Part shown: piece after piece, positions 26,595-37,634 of the stretch | Layout of the letters: every line of letters starts with the position of its first letter | Numbering within the stretch: position 1 is the first letter of the stretch | Assembly (NCBI RefSeq): GCF_001038205.1 | Contig: NZ_JWIZ01000017.1 | Location: forward strand, 1-64,000 | Source of the DNA: Muribacter muris | GTDB taxonomy: Bacteria > Pseudomonadota > Gammaproteobacteria > Enterobacterales > Pasteurellaceae | Direction of reading: 5' to 3' | DNA: 64,000 nt | Notes under the pieces: model-generated | The model's input: only the letters and a program-made list of their open reading frames with translations | What the model was told of the DNA's origin: nothing | Databases searched by the model: none | Position numbers and translations under genes: made by a program

Positions 26595-27272
26595 ATGATG
26601 AAATATCAATGGATATTATTTGATGCGGACGAAACCCTGTATTCCTTTAATTCTTACTTTGGGTTAAAAGCGGTGCTGGCACAGTACGGGCTAGCGTTTA
26701 CGGAAGCGGACTATGCCGAGTTTCAAGCGGTGAATAAACCCTTGTGGGTCGATTATCAAAATAAAAAAATTACGGCGGAACAACTGCGTACGATCCGCTT
26801 TGCCAAATTATCCGCACTGACGGGGCAGAGTGCCGAGCAACTTAATCTTGCTTTGATGGCAGAAATGGCATTGGTCAGTCGCCCGTTGCTGGATGTGCCG
26901 ACAATGCTGGCAGCCTTGCACGGCAAGGTCAAAATGGGCATTATCACCAACGGTTTTGATGCTTTGCAACAAAAACGTTTACACAACACGCAAACACACC
27001 ATTTTTTCGAATGGGTAATAACTTCCGAAGCCGTGGGCGTTGCCAAGCCTGATCCGAAAATTTTCCACGAAGCCTTTGAAAAAATGGGGACGTTCGATAA
27101 ATCACACGTTTTAATGGTGGGGGATACGCTGGCTTCGGATATTTTAGGGGCAAACCAAGTGGGTATTGCGAGTTGTTGGTTTAATCCGGAACAAAAACAA
27201 AATGATACAGATATTAAACCGACCTATGAAATTCAAACGATTTTAGATTTAATCCGCATTGCAAGCGGTTAG
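26595..27272 (+). CDS. yjjG: HAD-family pyrimidine 5'-nucleotidase YjjG
   Basis: A 225-residue HAD phosphatase. The nucleophile motif LFDADETLYSFN (residues 8-19) is specific for YjjG, with MGIITNGFDALQQKRL (motif II, near residue 113), the lysine motif VAKPDPKIF near 148 and HVLMVGDTLASDI near 170. E. coli YjjG dephosphorylates dUMP, dTMP and UMP and guards against non-canonical pyrimidines. The ATG pair at 26595/26598 follows AGGAA. It stands between gcvA and cysB with no obvious terminator before cysB, 45 bases downstream. Confidence 0.93.
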   Translation: MMKYQWILFDADETLYSFNSYFGLKAVLAQYGLAFTEADYAEFQAVNKPLWVDYQNKKITAEQLRTIRFAKLSALTGQSAEQLNLALMAEMALVSRPLLDVPTMLAALHGKVKMGIITNGFDALQQKRLHNTQTHHFFEWVITSEAVGVAKPDPKIFHEAFEKMGTFDKSHVLMVGDTLASDILGANQVGIASCWFNPEQKQNDTDIKPTYEIQTILDLIRIASG

Positions 27273-28942
<1,670 letters not shown>

Positions 28943-29312
28943 GCAAAGTCTAAGTTGTGTATGATAAGAGTGGTTATGTAGTATATATTTGAGTATTTAT
29001 CCAAACGGTAGCGAATGCATCTTATAAAAATTTAGAAAATACAAAATATTTGCAACTGTGAGGTTGAATGGAAGAATGCTCGCAATTCTAATAAATTATG
29101 TACACAGGTACCTATTCTAAATTTATTACCTTTTTCTAGCAAGCGAGAATAGAATTATTGAGACTTCTATCTATACTGATGCATTTCATATTTATTGCTA
29201 GATAAAGTGTATCGCAATATATTTTCTATCTTAGGAGTAGATAATAGATTTTTTAATGGTATATTCCAAAACTAAATATTTCTGTTTCAAGATCTGATAA
29301 AAAGGATACCCA
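28943..29312. other. AT-rich gap of 370 bases without recognisable gene
   Basis: The stretch is clearly more A/T-rich than its neighbours. No frame longer than about 30 codons with a ribosome site, no tRNA and no uptake signal is seen. An interrupted inverted repeat CTATTCT (near 29113) / AGAATAG (near 29148) and a small TATCT-AGATA hairpin followed by ATAGATTTTTT (about 29226-29255) could belong to an untranslated RNA or to the usp leader. Nothing more can be claimed. Confidence 0.4.
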
Positions 29313-29738
29313 ATGTATAATGAATTATTGCTTGCGATTGATTTGAATAATCCGCAAGGGTCGCAATTAGTGGTGGAGACGGCGTTGCATTTAACCGCAC
29401 AAAATCCGAATGCACGTTTTCGGGCAGTTACGGTGATTGAGCCGCTTGATGACAGTTTTATTTCGGCATTTTTGCCGAAAAACTTTGATAAGTCTTTGAT
29501 TACCGAGGTGAATAAAGCTTTACATCAGTTCACGCAAACCCATTTTCCACCGAGTGCCAAAGTGCAACATATTGTGGCACACGGAACAATTTATGAAGAA
29601 ATCAATCGAATTGCCGCAGAGAAACAGGTGGATTTAGTCATAATGTTAGCCAGCAGTAAGCCGAAGGCTAAAGGCTTGAGTAATAATACCCGCCGTGTTG
29701 CGAAATATGGTACAACGCCTGTGTTGATCGTCAAGTAG
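29313..29738 (+). CDS. Universal stress protein (UspA family)
   Basis: A 141-residue cytoplasmic protein of the Usp fold, starting MYNELLLAIDLNNPQ. The C-terminal strand-loop VDLVIMLASSKPKAKG...TTPVLIVK has the family ending. The ATP-binding G-x2-G-x9-G-S/T pattern is incomplete, so it may be a non-nucleotide-binding (UspA-like) member. The ribosome site AAAGGA precedes the start. It converges with a LysR gene after 4 bases. Usp proteins are induced by starvation and stress. Its long AT-rich upstream gap may contain the control region. Confidence 0.85.
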   Translation: MYNELLLAIDLNNPQGSQLVVETALHLTAQNPNARFRAVTVIEPLDDSFISAFLPKNFDKSLITEVNKALHQFTQTHFPPSAKVQHIVAHGTIYEEINRIAAEKQVDLVIMLASSKPKAKGLSNNTRRVAKYGTTPVLIVK

Positions 29739-29742
29739 TAAG

Positions 29743-30633
29743 CTATTTTTTCAGGTGCTCAAAATAGTGCGTGATGAGCTCGCAGGCGATGCGGACTTTT
29801 TCCGATTGAACACGTTGCAAAGTAACCAAATACAACGGCACAGGCGGTAGTTGCCAATCGCAAAAAATGCGGACTAACTCACCGCTTGCCAAGGCTTTTT
29901 CAACATCAACCGCCGGTTGAATTGACACGCCTAGCCCACTCATCGTGAGTCGGCGGCTGGCATAGAGGCTGTTACAGTGAATACGGTAGTCGGGGAAAAT
30001 CTCTTGTTGCTGTTCGCCCTGTTTGAATGGGAGCGATGTAAACCGTGCATTAGAAAAACTGATCCAGTCTAATTTGGCAAGCTCATCTAAAGTAGCGGGT
30101 ATCTCTTTTTCCGCAAAATAATCCCGATGCCCGACCACAACCCACTCAAAATCATAAATATGGCGAGCGATCATATTATCGGTCAGCACCCCAATACCGG
30201 AACGCAGTGAAATATCAATCCGCTGTTCGAGTAAATCTGTTATCTTATCTTCAAAATGCAAATTCAGGTGAAATTCGGGGTGGCTGTCTAGTACGGACTT
30301 AAACATATTGATCAGCAAACTGTCCATTAACCCCGTTACACAGGCGATATTTAGTTGCCCGAAAGGTTGGGAGCGGAGCAGTTCAACACTTTTGATCGCA
30401 TTTTCGGCACTTTGTTGCATTTGCTGAACGTGTTGATAAAAGACTTCGCCGGCTTCCGTTAAAGAGAGCTTGCGGGTGGTGCGATTAAGCAATTTAATCT
30501 GTAACTGATTTTCTAATTTTTGAATAGATTGCGTAACGGCGGAGGGGGTCATTGACAATTTATCCGCTGCTCCTTGCATTGATCCCTGCGCAACCACACT
30601 GGCAAACACAGACATTGCTTTATAATCGTACAT
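29743..30633 (-). CDS. LysR-family transcriptional regulator
   Basis: A 296-residue LysR regulator of the CrgA/DsdC-like (LTTR type 2) clan. The helix-turn-helix lies at about residues 17-40 (GSMQGAADKLSMTPSAVTQSIQKL) and the ligand domain at about 90-290, with a PBP2_CrgA-like pattern. It diverges from the DoxX gene with 117 bases between, so it probably controls that gene. Members of this clan often regulate quinone or redox stress genes. The effector is unknown. Confidence 0.87.
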   Translation of the reverse strand: MYDYKAMSVFASVVAQGSMQGAADKLSMTPSAVTQSIQKLENQLQIKLLNRTTRKLSLTEAGEVFYQHVQQMQQSAENAIKSVELLRSQPFGQLNIACVTGLMDSLLINMFKSVLDSHPEFHLNLHFEDKITDLLEQRIDISLRSGIGVLTDNMIARHIYDFEWVVVGHRDYFAEKEIPATLDELAKLDWISFSNARFTSLPFKQGEQQQEIFPDYRIHCNSLYASRRLTMSGLGVSIQPAVDVEKALASGELVRIFCDWQLPPVPLYLVTLQRVQSEKVRIACELITHYFEHLKK

Positions 30634-30750
30634 CGTAAGTTCCGTTCATTAAGTCAGGCTTAACAGTGTATTAAGTAAATCATAGATTATCAAGAGAAGG
30701 GTTATGCGTATAATGCACGCCTTTCGAAATATCTGATGAGGAAAGCACAA

Positions 30751-31176
30751 ATGAACACATTTTCTGAAAAACTCACCCCAATGGTTTTCTTACTTGTCCG
30801 CCTTGTTGTCGGCTATATGTTTTTACTGCACGGTACGGCGAAATTTTTTGAGTTTCCCGTGTCGATGACCGGCGGTAACGGCAGTGTCGAACTGATGTCC
30901 CAATACGGGGTAGCGGGAACGTTGGAAATTATCGGCGGCAGCCTATTTATTCTCGGCTTATTGACTCGTCCGGTCGCATTTTTACTCTCCGGTATGATGG
31001 CATTTGCCTACTTTGGCGTACACGCCAGTGCCGAAACCCTATTCCAGCCAATGCTGAACCACGGTGAATTAGCCGCCCTTTATTCTGTGGTCTTTTTACT
31101 GTTTGTGTTTATCGGCGCAGGGAAATGGTCTTTGGATCATAAATTGTTTGCGAAAAATGATACATCAAAAGCATAA
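30751..31176 (+). CDS. DoxX-family membrane protein
   Basis: A 141-residue protein with four hydrophobic segments. The DoxX signatures RLVVGYMFLLHGTAKFFEFP (residues 14-33) and GTLEIIGGSLFILGLLTRP (near 53) are present. The start at 30751 is used because GAGGAA stands correctly before it; an ATG at 30736 overlaps that site. DoxX proteins are linked to quinone handling and thiol redox homeostasis, but activity differs between members. It diverges from a LysR gene and ends at a bidirectional terminator. Probably single-gene. Confidence 0.85.
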   Translation: MNTFSEKLTPMVFLLVRLVVGYMFLLHGTAKFFEFPVSMTGGNGSVELMSQYGVAGTLEIIGGSLFILGLLTRPVAFLLSGMMAFAYFGVHASAETLFQPMLNHGELAALYSVVFLLFVFIGAGKWSLDHKLFAKNDTSKA

Positions 31177-31184
31177 AGAAAATA

Positions 31185-31212
31185 GCCCCTGTGTTTAGGG
31201 GCTGTTTTTTTA
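31185..31212. terminator. Bidirectional terminator between DoxX and the permease
   Basis: AGCCCCT (31185-31191), loop GTGTTT, AGGGGCT (31198-31204). A T-run follows on the right and an A-run (AAAGAAAAT) precedes, so it can serve both converging genes. Confidence 0.8.
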
Positions 31213-32442
31213 TTGACTAAATATTGGTAAGTAACCGTACATTGCCAACAAATGCGCGGCAGCGGTGAAAATACCAAAGATAATCACGAGAGCAATCAGC
31301 GGTGTGCCGCCCCAGACACGAAACGGATTTTGAGTGTTTTGCCGGCGGACTTTATAAGCCAATAATGCCGGAATAATACAAGCCCACACTGTTGCGATTG
31401 CACCGGCATAGCCAATCGCTTTCAAAAATCCGAGTGGGAAAAGCAAAGAAAGCAACAACGGCGGGAGAAACGTAACCGCCCACGATTTCGTTCTACCGGC
31501 TTTGCTGTTATCAAATTGGAAGAAATCTGCCAAGAAATCAAACATTCCTAACCCGACCCCAATGAACGAAGATAAAATCGCAGCCATTGAGAAGGCGTTC
31601 AGCGCATTTTTGACTGACTCCGATTGCACCACATTGCCGAGTGCGTTGAGAAGTACATCTAAATCGCCGTTACTGGCAATAATCGGTGCAAATTGATCAC
31701 GCGCCAGATTGCCGAAAATGCTGAATACCCAAAGCAGATAGAGTGCAAGGGCAATCAACGTGCCGCCCAAAATCGCATACTGGGCTTTGCGTTCTTCGCC
31801 GTAGTAGGCACGCATTGTTGAAACGGAGTGGTGATAGCCAAAAGAGGTCAGCGCCACGGGGAACATTGCGATCGCATAGGGGGCGTAGCTGCCGTCAAGG
31901 TTGGCACGATCAAATAAAATGTTGAGGTCGATATTGATTGCTAAGCCATAGGTGCTGAAGATGAATGAAAGTGCCATAAATACAATCAGCAAAACCGACA
32001 AGCGGTCGACTAATCGGGTGGAATGCCAAACACAAAAGGAAAAGAGCAAAACAAACAGGATAGACCAAAATGCGCTATCCCACTCCCCAAGGGAAAACCA
32101 CGGTTTTGCCAGTTCGCTGAGAATGCCGCCGGAAGCGGTGGTATAGGCGTAAAGCAGAATGCCGCCGACAAAATAGACCGATAAATTGTTCAATATATTG
32201 ATTTTCGTACCGAGCAGATCTTTAGTAACGGTACTAAACGAGGCGGTAAGATCATAATTTTTATAGGCTTCAAGCAGAAACCAGCCGGAAGCCGTCATCA
32301 TCAACATTGTGATCAACATCGCAAGGCTAGACCAGATTGTCCAAGCTCCAGCACCGGAACTCGGCAATCCTAGCATTCCTGCACCAACGCAGACCCCACC
32401 AATTATACAGGCTCCGCCAATCACGGAAGGTTGTTTTTGCAT
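31210..32442 (-). CDS. Aromatic amino acid permease (Mtr/TnaB type)
   Basis: A 410-residue protein with eleven hydrophobic segments of the HAAAP family. The start PSVIGGACIIGGVCVGAGMLGLP is the family hallmark, with YTTASGGILSEL near residue 100 and SFGYHHSVSTMRAYYG near 204. It imports tryptophan (Mtr, TnaB) or tyrosine (TyrP) with protons; resemblance is nearest Mtr/TnaB. No trp genes or tnaA adjoin it. It stands alone between two terminators. The leader contains no obvious TRAP or TrpR operator that I can see. Confidence 0.87.
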   Translation of the reverse strand: MQKQPSVIGGACIIGGVCVGAGMLGLPSSGAGAWTIWSSLAMLITMLMMTASGWFLLEAYKNYDLTASFSTVTKDLLGTKINILNNLSVYFVGGILLYAYTTASGGILSELAKPWFSLGEWDSAFWSILFVLLFSFCVWHSTRLVDRLSVLLIVFMALSFIFSTYGLAINIDLNILFDRANLDGSYAPYAIAMFPVALTSFGYHHSVSTMRAYYGEERKAQYAILGGTLIALALYLLWVFSIFGNLARDQFAPIIASNGDLDVLLNALGNVVQSESVKNALNAFSMAAILSSFIGVGLGMFDFLADFFQFDNSKAGRTKSWAVTFLPPLLLSLLFPLGFLKAIGYAGAIATVWACIIPALLAYKVRRQNTQNPFRVWGGTPLIALVIIFGIFTAAAHLLAMYGYLPIFSQ

Positions 32443-32534
32443 TTTTCATTCCTTTTTGTAAAAAATCTGCCGAAACCGACCGCTTGCAGTATTTCGGCAA
32501 ATAGAGTGTATCATTGGCGGCTATTATCGCACAG

Positions 32535-34577
32535 TTAGTCGGATTTTTTCGCCCGCAACACGCGTAAACTCAAAATAATTACGCCGAAAATAAAGGCGAA
32601 CAACCCGAGCCACTCGGAAGTGAGCACCCAATCTTGCAGGTTTAATGCAAGAGGTGATTCCGAACCGCCGGTGGTAACGGAGGTCGCGATAATAAAGGCT
32701 AAAATCACCCCGATGAGGCTTTCCCCGACAATCAGCCCGGCGGCAAACAGTGTACCGTTGCGTTCCGCCGCTTTTTGTAACGTCTCGTTGTCTTTGGCGT
32801 GGCGTTTGGCATAACCTTTTAAATGGCGTTGAATACACCAAGCGACAATCGCCCCGATCACAATCGGCATATTGATTGACGGCGGCAGATAGATGCCCAT
32901 TCCAACCGCCAATGCCGGTAAGGCAAAGCGTTCGTTACTGGCTTTTTTTAGCACAAAATCGATCACAATTAAAGCGATACCGAGCGCAACGCCACTAAAA
33001 ATATAGCGCCATTCCAAATCGGAGGAGAAAATCCCTTTAGCAATCGTTGTCATCAAGGTGGCTTGCGGTGCGGATAAAGCTTGGCTCGGATCCATTGTCT
33101 CCCGCGACAATGCACCGGTAAAGCCGTAAGCGTGGTAGAGAATTTCTAACACCGGCGCGATAACCAATGCCCCGACAACGCAGCCGATAATCAACGCAAC
33201 CTGCTGTCGCCACGGGGTCGCTTTGACTAATAAACCGGTTTTGAGATCTTGCAGGTTATCGTTAGAGATTGCCGCAATCGCCACAATAAACGCACCAGAG
33301 AAAATGGTGAGTGCCGTTAAAAATTGCTGACCTTCCGGATTAGCCAAAATGCCGGTGCTGTTGCCAATCACCATTAATACAAGGGAAATCACCACCACCG
33401 AAATGATGCCGATGCCTGAAATCGGGCTGGAAGATGAGCCGACTAAACCTGCCATATAGCCGCAAGCCGCCGCAATAAAAAAGCCGATAAAGAAGACGAA
33501 TAACGTACAAACCACGACTAATAAGAGCGCTATGCCGCTTGAAATCGGTAAATCTTGGACAAAACCGTACAGGGTTAAGCCGATGAGCAAAATGGTGAAC
33601 AGTGAAATGCCGATCATTGATTTAAAAGATAAATCTTGCTCAGTGCGTTGCATTTTGTGAGCGCTCGGATCTTTTAACGCGCGGAAAGAGCGGTTCATTC
33701 CTTCCACCATCGGTTTGAGTAGGGTTAAAAGCGTCCAAAGTGCCGCCACTGCCATTGCGCCGACCCCGATAAAGCGTACTTTCGTTTTCCAGATCGTCAT
33801 CGCATAGCCGATCATATCCGCATCGGCTGCCATTGGCGTATCTGCCGTAAAGTACGGTACGGCAACCCCCCAAGCGATGAAAATCCCCAGTAAAATAGCT
33901 AAACCGCCGATTAAGCCGATTAAATAGCCCGCACCAAGCAGAGCGAGGGAAAAGCCCATTGGCACTTGGAAAATACCGTTACCGACTTTAAACCAATAAC
34001 TTGCACCGTCGGCAACCACCCGCAAGCCGTTGGTGAGAAACGCCAAGCCGCCTGCCAATGCACCGCCGGTGATGATGTCCTTGATTCCGCTTTCCCCTTG
34101 GTTTCCGCTTTCCTCATCGGGATTACCCGCTTTGAGAATTTCGGCGGCGGCAACCCCTTCAGGATAAGGCAAAGCACTTTTCACCACCATTACATAGCGT
34201 AACGGCACGGTGAAAATCACCCCTAAAATCCCGCCTGTACTACAAATCAGCATTGTTTGCCAGAACGGGAAACCTTGCCAGTAGCCGAGCATCAATAAGC
34301 CGGGCAAGACGAAGATTACAGAGGAGAGCGTGCCGGCTGCGGAGGCTTGCGTTTGCACCATATTGTTTTCAAGGATATTTGATCCTTTAAACATTTTTAG
34401 CACCGCCATTGAAATGACGGCTGCCGGAATGGAGGAGGCAAAGGTCAAGCCGACTTTAAGCCCTAAATAAACATTTGATGCGGTAAACACCACCGTAATC
34501 AATGCACCCAGTAGCATTCCCCGTAGTGTCAGCTCACGGTAGGACGCATAGGGATCGGTATAATGAGTTGGATTCAT
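32535..34577 (-). CDS. OPT-family oligopeptide transporter
   Basis: A 680-residue membrane protein with about 16 hydrophobic segments. The OPT family (bacterial branch, TIGR00733) is clear from ASYRELTLRGMLLGALITVVF at the start, FTASNVYLGLKVGLTFASSIPAAVISM near residue 33 and NMVQTQASAAGTLSSVIFVLPG near 75. Bacterial OPT proteins carry oligopeptides or metal chelates, and the substrate is unknown. The ATG at 34577 follows AATAGG; a GTG three codons earlier is the alternative. It is monocistronic and has no visible terminator hairpin immediately after it. Confidence 0.9.
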   Translation of the reverse strand: MNPTHYTDPYASYRELTLRGMLLGALITVVFTASNVYLGLKVGLTFASSIPAAVISMAVLKMFKGSNILENNMVQTQASAAGTLSSVIFVLPGLLMLGYWQGFPFWQTMLICSTGGILGVIFTVPLRYVMVVKSALPYPEGVAAAEILKAGNPDEESGNQGESGIKDIITGGALAGGLAFLTNGLRVVADGASYWFKVGNGIFQVPMGFSLALLGAGYLIGLIGGLAILLGIFIAWGVAVPYFTADTPMAADADMIGYAMTIWKTKVRFIGVGAMAVAALWTLLTLLKPMVEGMNRSFRALKDPSAHKMQRTEQDLSFKSMIGISLFTILLIGLTLYGFVQDLPISSGIALLLVVVCTLFVFFIGFFIAAACGYMAGLVGSSSSPISGIGIISVVVISLVLMVIGNSTGILANPEGQQFLTALTIFSGAFIVAIAAISNDNLQDLKTGLLVKATPWRQQVALIIGCVVGALVIAPVLEILYHAYGFTGALSRETMDPSQALSAPQATLMTTIAKGIFSSDLEWRYIFSGVALGIALIVIDFVLKKASNERFALPALAVGMGIYLPPSINMPIVIGAIVAWCIQRHLKGYAKRHAKDNETLQKAAERNGTLFAAGLIVGESLIGVILAFIIATSVTTGGSESPLALNLQDWVLTSEWLGLFAFIFGVIILSLRVLRAKKSD

Positions 34578-34586
34578 AAAACACAC

Positions 34587-34930
34587 CTATTGTTATATTT
34601 GTGAAAAAAATTATTAAGTTTAAGTAAATATTGAAAAGTTATCTCGTTTAAGGGGGCTATTGTACGCAAACTTCAATCATTTTTCATCGTTTAATCGCAT
34701 TTTACAAAAAATTGCTAGAAAACGACCGCTTGTTGTTATGCCAAAGGTTTGATTTGGCTATGACTGCATATTTTTTAGATCAATTTATGACAAATTTGTT
34801 AGTGTTTGTCGCTTTTTTGAACTAACATAATATGGCTATACTTCAGTGCTATTCTAAGGCTGATGTTGGAACAGGTGGCACAATGCCCAATCACAGTGAA
34901 AGTGGTTGAAGCGGAAAATAGGAGAGACTA
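34587..34930. other. Leader region and promoter of the small membrane protein gene
   Basis: The left part holds the OPT upstream region and an uptake signal (GACCGCTTGTT core near 34723). The right part from about 34820 has a possible CATAAT -10 box and a leader rich in short hairpins (for example GGCA-CAA-TGCC near 34877). It also has a 25-codon frame (34832-34909) that stops 21 bases before the small gene. No longer gene is seen. Confidence 0.45.
34832..34909 (+). CDS. Possible 25-residue leader peptide
   Basis: An ATG frame of 25 codons (starts MAILQCYSKA, ends NHSESG) lies immediately before the 52-residue membrane protein gene. It has no good ribosome site, and its ATG sits close to the inferred promoter, so it may be untranslated leader. 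Listed because its position could be regulatory. Confidence 0.2.
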   Translation: MAILQCYSKADVGTGGTMPNHSESG

Positions 34931-35089
34931 ATGGGCAATATAGACTGGGCATTTATCGGTATCGTGGGGGGCATAATGATCCTGCTCTATATCGTTCAAT
35001 TTCTGCTCTCAAAAATAGGGATAAATATTAAATTAGGGGTTATCCTGAATTTTATCGCGAGCGCCTTAGTGTCCCCTTTCAAAGATTGA
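34931..35089 (+). CDS. Small single-span membrane protein, 52 residues
   Basis: An unrecognised but well-supported small gene. The frame runs from ATG 34931 to TGA 35087 and encodes 52 residues starting MGNIDWAFIG. A strong AGGAGA stands 6 bases before the start and a solid terminator 11 bases after the stop. Residues 7-27 form one hydrophobic span, then SKIGINIK and a second hydrophobic part (about 36-48) that could be a re-entrant or amphipathic helix. The end is SPFKD. It may be a small membrane regulator or a type I toxin-like peptide. No partner gene is visible; the leader is structured. Confidence 0.6.
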   Translation: MGNIDWAFIGIVGGIMILLYIVQFLLSKIGINIKLGVILNFIASALVSPFKD

Positions 35090-35100
35090 AATTCCGACTC

Positions 35101-35130
35101 AAAGCGGCTATCGTTTTTAGCCGCTTTTCT
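35101..35130 (+). terminator. Terminator after the small membrane protein gene
   Basis: AAAGCGGCT (35101-35109) pairs with AGCCGCTTT (35119-35127), followed by TCTC. The preceding A residues and loop T-run fit a factor-independent terminator. Confidence 0.75.
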
Positions 35131-35237
35131 CATCTCTCAACTGATTTGAATGGCTAGTCAATGATGAAAAATTAAGCCTTGTCGAGATAATCTAAGGGAC
35201 GTACAACGTTCATCTATCTTTCCTAGTGTTATCGCCA

Positions 35238-35270
35238 TTTGCAAAAAATTGCCCGAAAATGACCGCTTGT
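35238..35270 (-). repeat. DNA uptake signal sequence, near-perfect extended form
   Basis: The minus strand reads ACAAGCGGTCATTTTCGGGC followed by AATTTTTTGCAAA. This is the full extended A. pleuropneumoniae-type uptake motif, the best copy in the window. Confidence 0.85.
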
Positions 35271-35328
35271 GCTTATGCCCAATCCACGATTACGCTATAA
35301 TCGCCACACTTTTTGAGAGAGAAATAAA

Positions 35329-37470
35329 ATGACCACACAGACCTATTTTGCCACCACTGCCCGTGGCTTTGAAGAAATGTTGAAAACCGAGCTTGAGCAG
35401 ATCACACAAGCGCAATGCAAAATCGCCCAAGGGGGCGTGCATTTTACCACCACATTGAAAGGGGCTTACCAAGCCTTGTTGCACAGCCGGTTAGCCTCTC
35501 GCATTTTGTTGCCGCTGGTAACGGCGAAAGTATTTAACGATATGGATCTTTATGCTACCGTGGTCAGCCAACCTTGGTGTGAGCTTTTTGACCAGCGTGC
35601 CTCTTTTTTTGTCGATTTCAACGGCACGAACCGAGAAATTCGCCACACGCAATTCGGTGCAATGCGGGTGAAAGACGGTATTGTCGATCACTTTGAACGC
35701 AAAGGTTTGCCGCGTCCGAGTGTGGATAAAATCCGCCCCGATGTACGTATCCATGTTTATTTACAGCGAGACGAAGCCGTGATTTCCCTCGATTTGAGCG
35801 GTGAAGCCTTGCACCAACGGGGCTATCGGCAAGATACAGGCAAAGCGCCGCTGCGTGAAACCCTAGCCGCTGCGATTATCTTACGCTCCGGCTGGCAAGT
35901 CGGCACACCGTTGGTCGATCCAATGTGCGGTTCCGGCACACTGCTAATTGAAGCGGCACAAATGCAAGCGAAGATTGCCCCGCAACTTCACCGTCAGCAT
36001 TGGGGCTTTGATTTTTGGACGGGACATCAGCCGGTGGTCTGGCAGGCGGTATTAAATGAAGCGAAACAAGCGGTCGATTATAGCGGGAAAATTGCAAATT
36101 TCTATGGTTTTGATCTCGATCACCGTGTGCTTGCTAAAGCAAAACAGAATGCCGAAATGGCGGGTGTTGCGCACCTTATTCAGTGGCGGCAGGGCGATGT
36201 GTCGGCATTGCAAAATCCGTTTCCGACGCAAATCGGTACGGTCGTTTCCAACCCGCCCTACGGCGAACGGCTCGGCACAACACCGGCGTTGATTGCGTTA
36301 TATTCGGTGTTTGGGCAGCGTTTAAAACAGCAGTTTGCCGGCTGGAATGTGTCCGTGTTCAGTGGTGAACCGGAACTGCTTAACTGCCTGCGCTTACGTT
36401 CCCACCGCCAATTTAAAGCCAAAAACGGCCCGCTGGATTGTGTGCAGAAAAATTATCAAATCAGCGAACGGGCGGCGGAAAATGAGGATCTGACGGCGGT
36501 ATTAACCCAGCCAGTATCGCCGCAAGTGGCACAGGACTTTGCCAATCGGCTCGCCAAAAACAGCAAAAAAATTGAAAAATGGGCAAAACAGCAGGGGCTT
36601 GATGCCTACCGTCTCTATGATGCCGACTTGCCGGAATATAATCTTGCGGTTGATCGCTACGGCGATCACATCGTGGTGCAAGAGTATGCCGCACCAAAGA
36701 ATATTGATGAACAAAAAGCCCGCCAACGTCTGCTGGACGCCGTTTCCGCCACTCTTTCTGTTACAGGGGTAGAAACCAACAAATTGGTGTTGAAAGTTCG
36801 CCAAAAACAGAAAGGCACGAACCAATACGAAAAACTGGCGAACAAGGGCGACTATTTCTATGTGAATGAATATGGGGCGAAATTGTGGGTGAATTTAACC
36901 GACTATTTGGATACGGGATTATTCCTCGATCACCGCCTGACACGCAAAATGGTCGGTGAAATGGCAAAGGGCAAAACCTTTCTCAATTTGTTTGCCTACA
37001 CCGGCTCGGCAACGGTTCACGCTGCATTAAACGGTGCGAAATCGACCACAACGGTGGATATGTCGAACACTTATTTGAATTGGGCGGAGCAGAATTTAAC
37101 GCTTAACGATTTATCCTTAAAAACCAACCGCTTACATCAAGCCGATTGCCTACAATGGCTGGCGGCGTGCCGTGAACGTTTTGAGTTGATTTTTGTTGAT
37201 CCACCGACCTTTTCCAATTCCAAAAGAATGGAAAGCAGTTGGGACGTACAACGGGATCATCTTGACTTGATGAAACAGTTAAAACGCATTTTAACTGCCA
37301 ACGGCACTATTGTGTTCTCCAATAATAAACGGGGATTTAAAATGGATATTGACGGGCTGACAGAGCTAGGCTTAACGGCGGAAAATATTTCCTATAAAAC
37401 CCTTCCCCTTGATTTTGAACGCAATCCGCATATCCACAACTGCTGGCTTATTCGTCATTGCGAGGCTTAA
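35329..37470 (+). CDS. rlmL: Bifunctional 23S rRNA methyltransferase RlmKL
   Basis: A 713-residue fusion that methylates G2445 (N2, RlmL half) and G2069 (N7, RlmK half) of 23S rRNA. A THUMP domain (about 45-155) is followed by the first Rossmann methyltransferase with [14 protein letters not shown] near residue 198 and the catalytic NPPYGERLG near 312. The C-terminal methyltransferase has [16 protein letters not shown] near 554 and [11 protein letters not shown] near 624. Length matches E. coli RlmKL. It stands alone, is preceded by an uptake signal and is followed by another (37470). It converges with recB. Confidence 0.95.
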   Translation: MTTQTYFATTARGFEEMLKTELEQITQAQCKIAQGGVHFTTTLKGAYQALLHSRLASRILLPLVTAKVFNDMDLYATVVSQPWCELFDQRASFFVDFNGTNREIRHTQFGAMRVKDGIVDHFERKGLPRPSVDKIRPDVRIHVYLQRDEAVISLDLSGEALHQRGYRQDTGKAPLRETLAAAIILRSGWQVGTPLVDPMCGSGTLLIEAAQMQAKIAPQLHRQHWGFDFWTGHQPVVWQAVLNEAKQAVDYSGKIANFYGFDLDHRVLAKAKQNAEMAGVAHLIQWRQGDVSALQNPFPTQIGTVVSNPPYGERLGTTPALIALYSVFGQRLKQQFAGWNVSVFSGEPELLNCLRLRSHRQFKAKNGPLDCVQKNYQISERAAENEDLTAVLTQPVSPQVAQDFANRLAKNSKKIEKWAKQQGLDAYRLYDADLPEYNLAVDRYGDHIVVQEYAAPKNIDEQKARQRLLDAVSATLSVTGVETNKLVLKVRQKQKGTNQYEKLANKGDYFYVNEYGAKLWVNLTDYLDTGLFLDHRLTRKMVGEMAKGKTFLNLFAYTGSATVHAALNGAKSTTTVDMSNTYLNWAEQNLTLNDLSLKTNRLHQADCLQWLAACRERFELIFVDPPTFSNSKRMESSWDVQRDHLDLMKQLKRILTANGTIVFSNNKRGFKMDIDGLTELGLTAENISYKTLPLDFERNPHIHNCWLIRHCEA

Positions 37471-37540
37471 CAAGCGGTCAGTTGCGGGCGTTTTTTGGCA
37501 ATGATGTCGCCGTTATCCAAAATTCAATCTGACTCATAGG

Positions 37541-37590
37541 TAGGGACACAATGCTTGCGTCCGTTTAATCATATCTTGAAATAGGGTGAT
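37541..37590. repeat. Copy B of a short dispersed intergenic repeat
   Basis: TAGGGACACAATGCTTGCGTCC, itself an imperfect hairpin (GGAC..CAA-TGC-TTG..GTCC), is followed by GTTTAATCATATCTTGA. Both halves have counterparts near 10466-10512. It fills most of the rlmL-recB gap. Confidence 0.35.
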
Positions 37591-37634
37591 TTTATGACGG
37601 GCGATACTCTACGTCCTGCAATCTTGAGGGTGCG

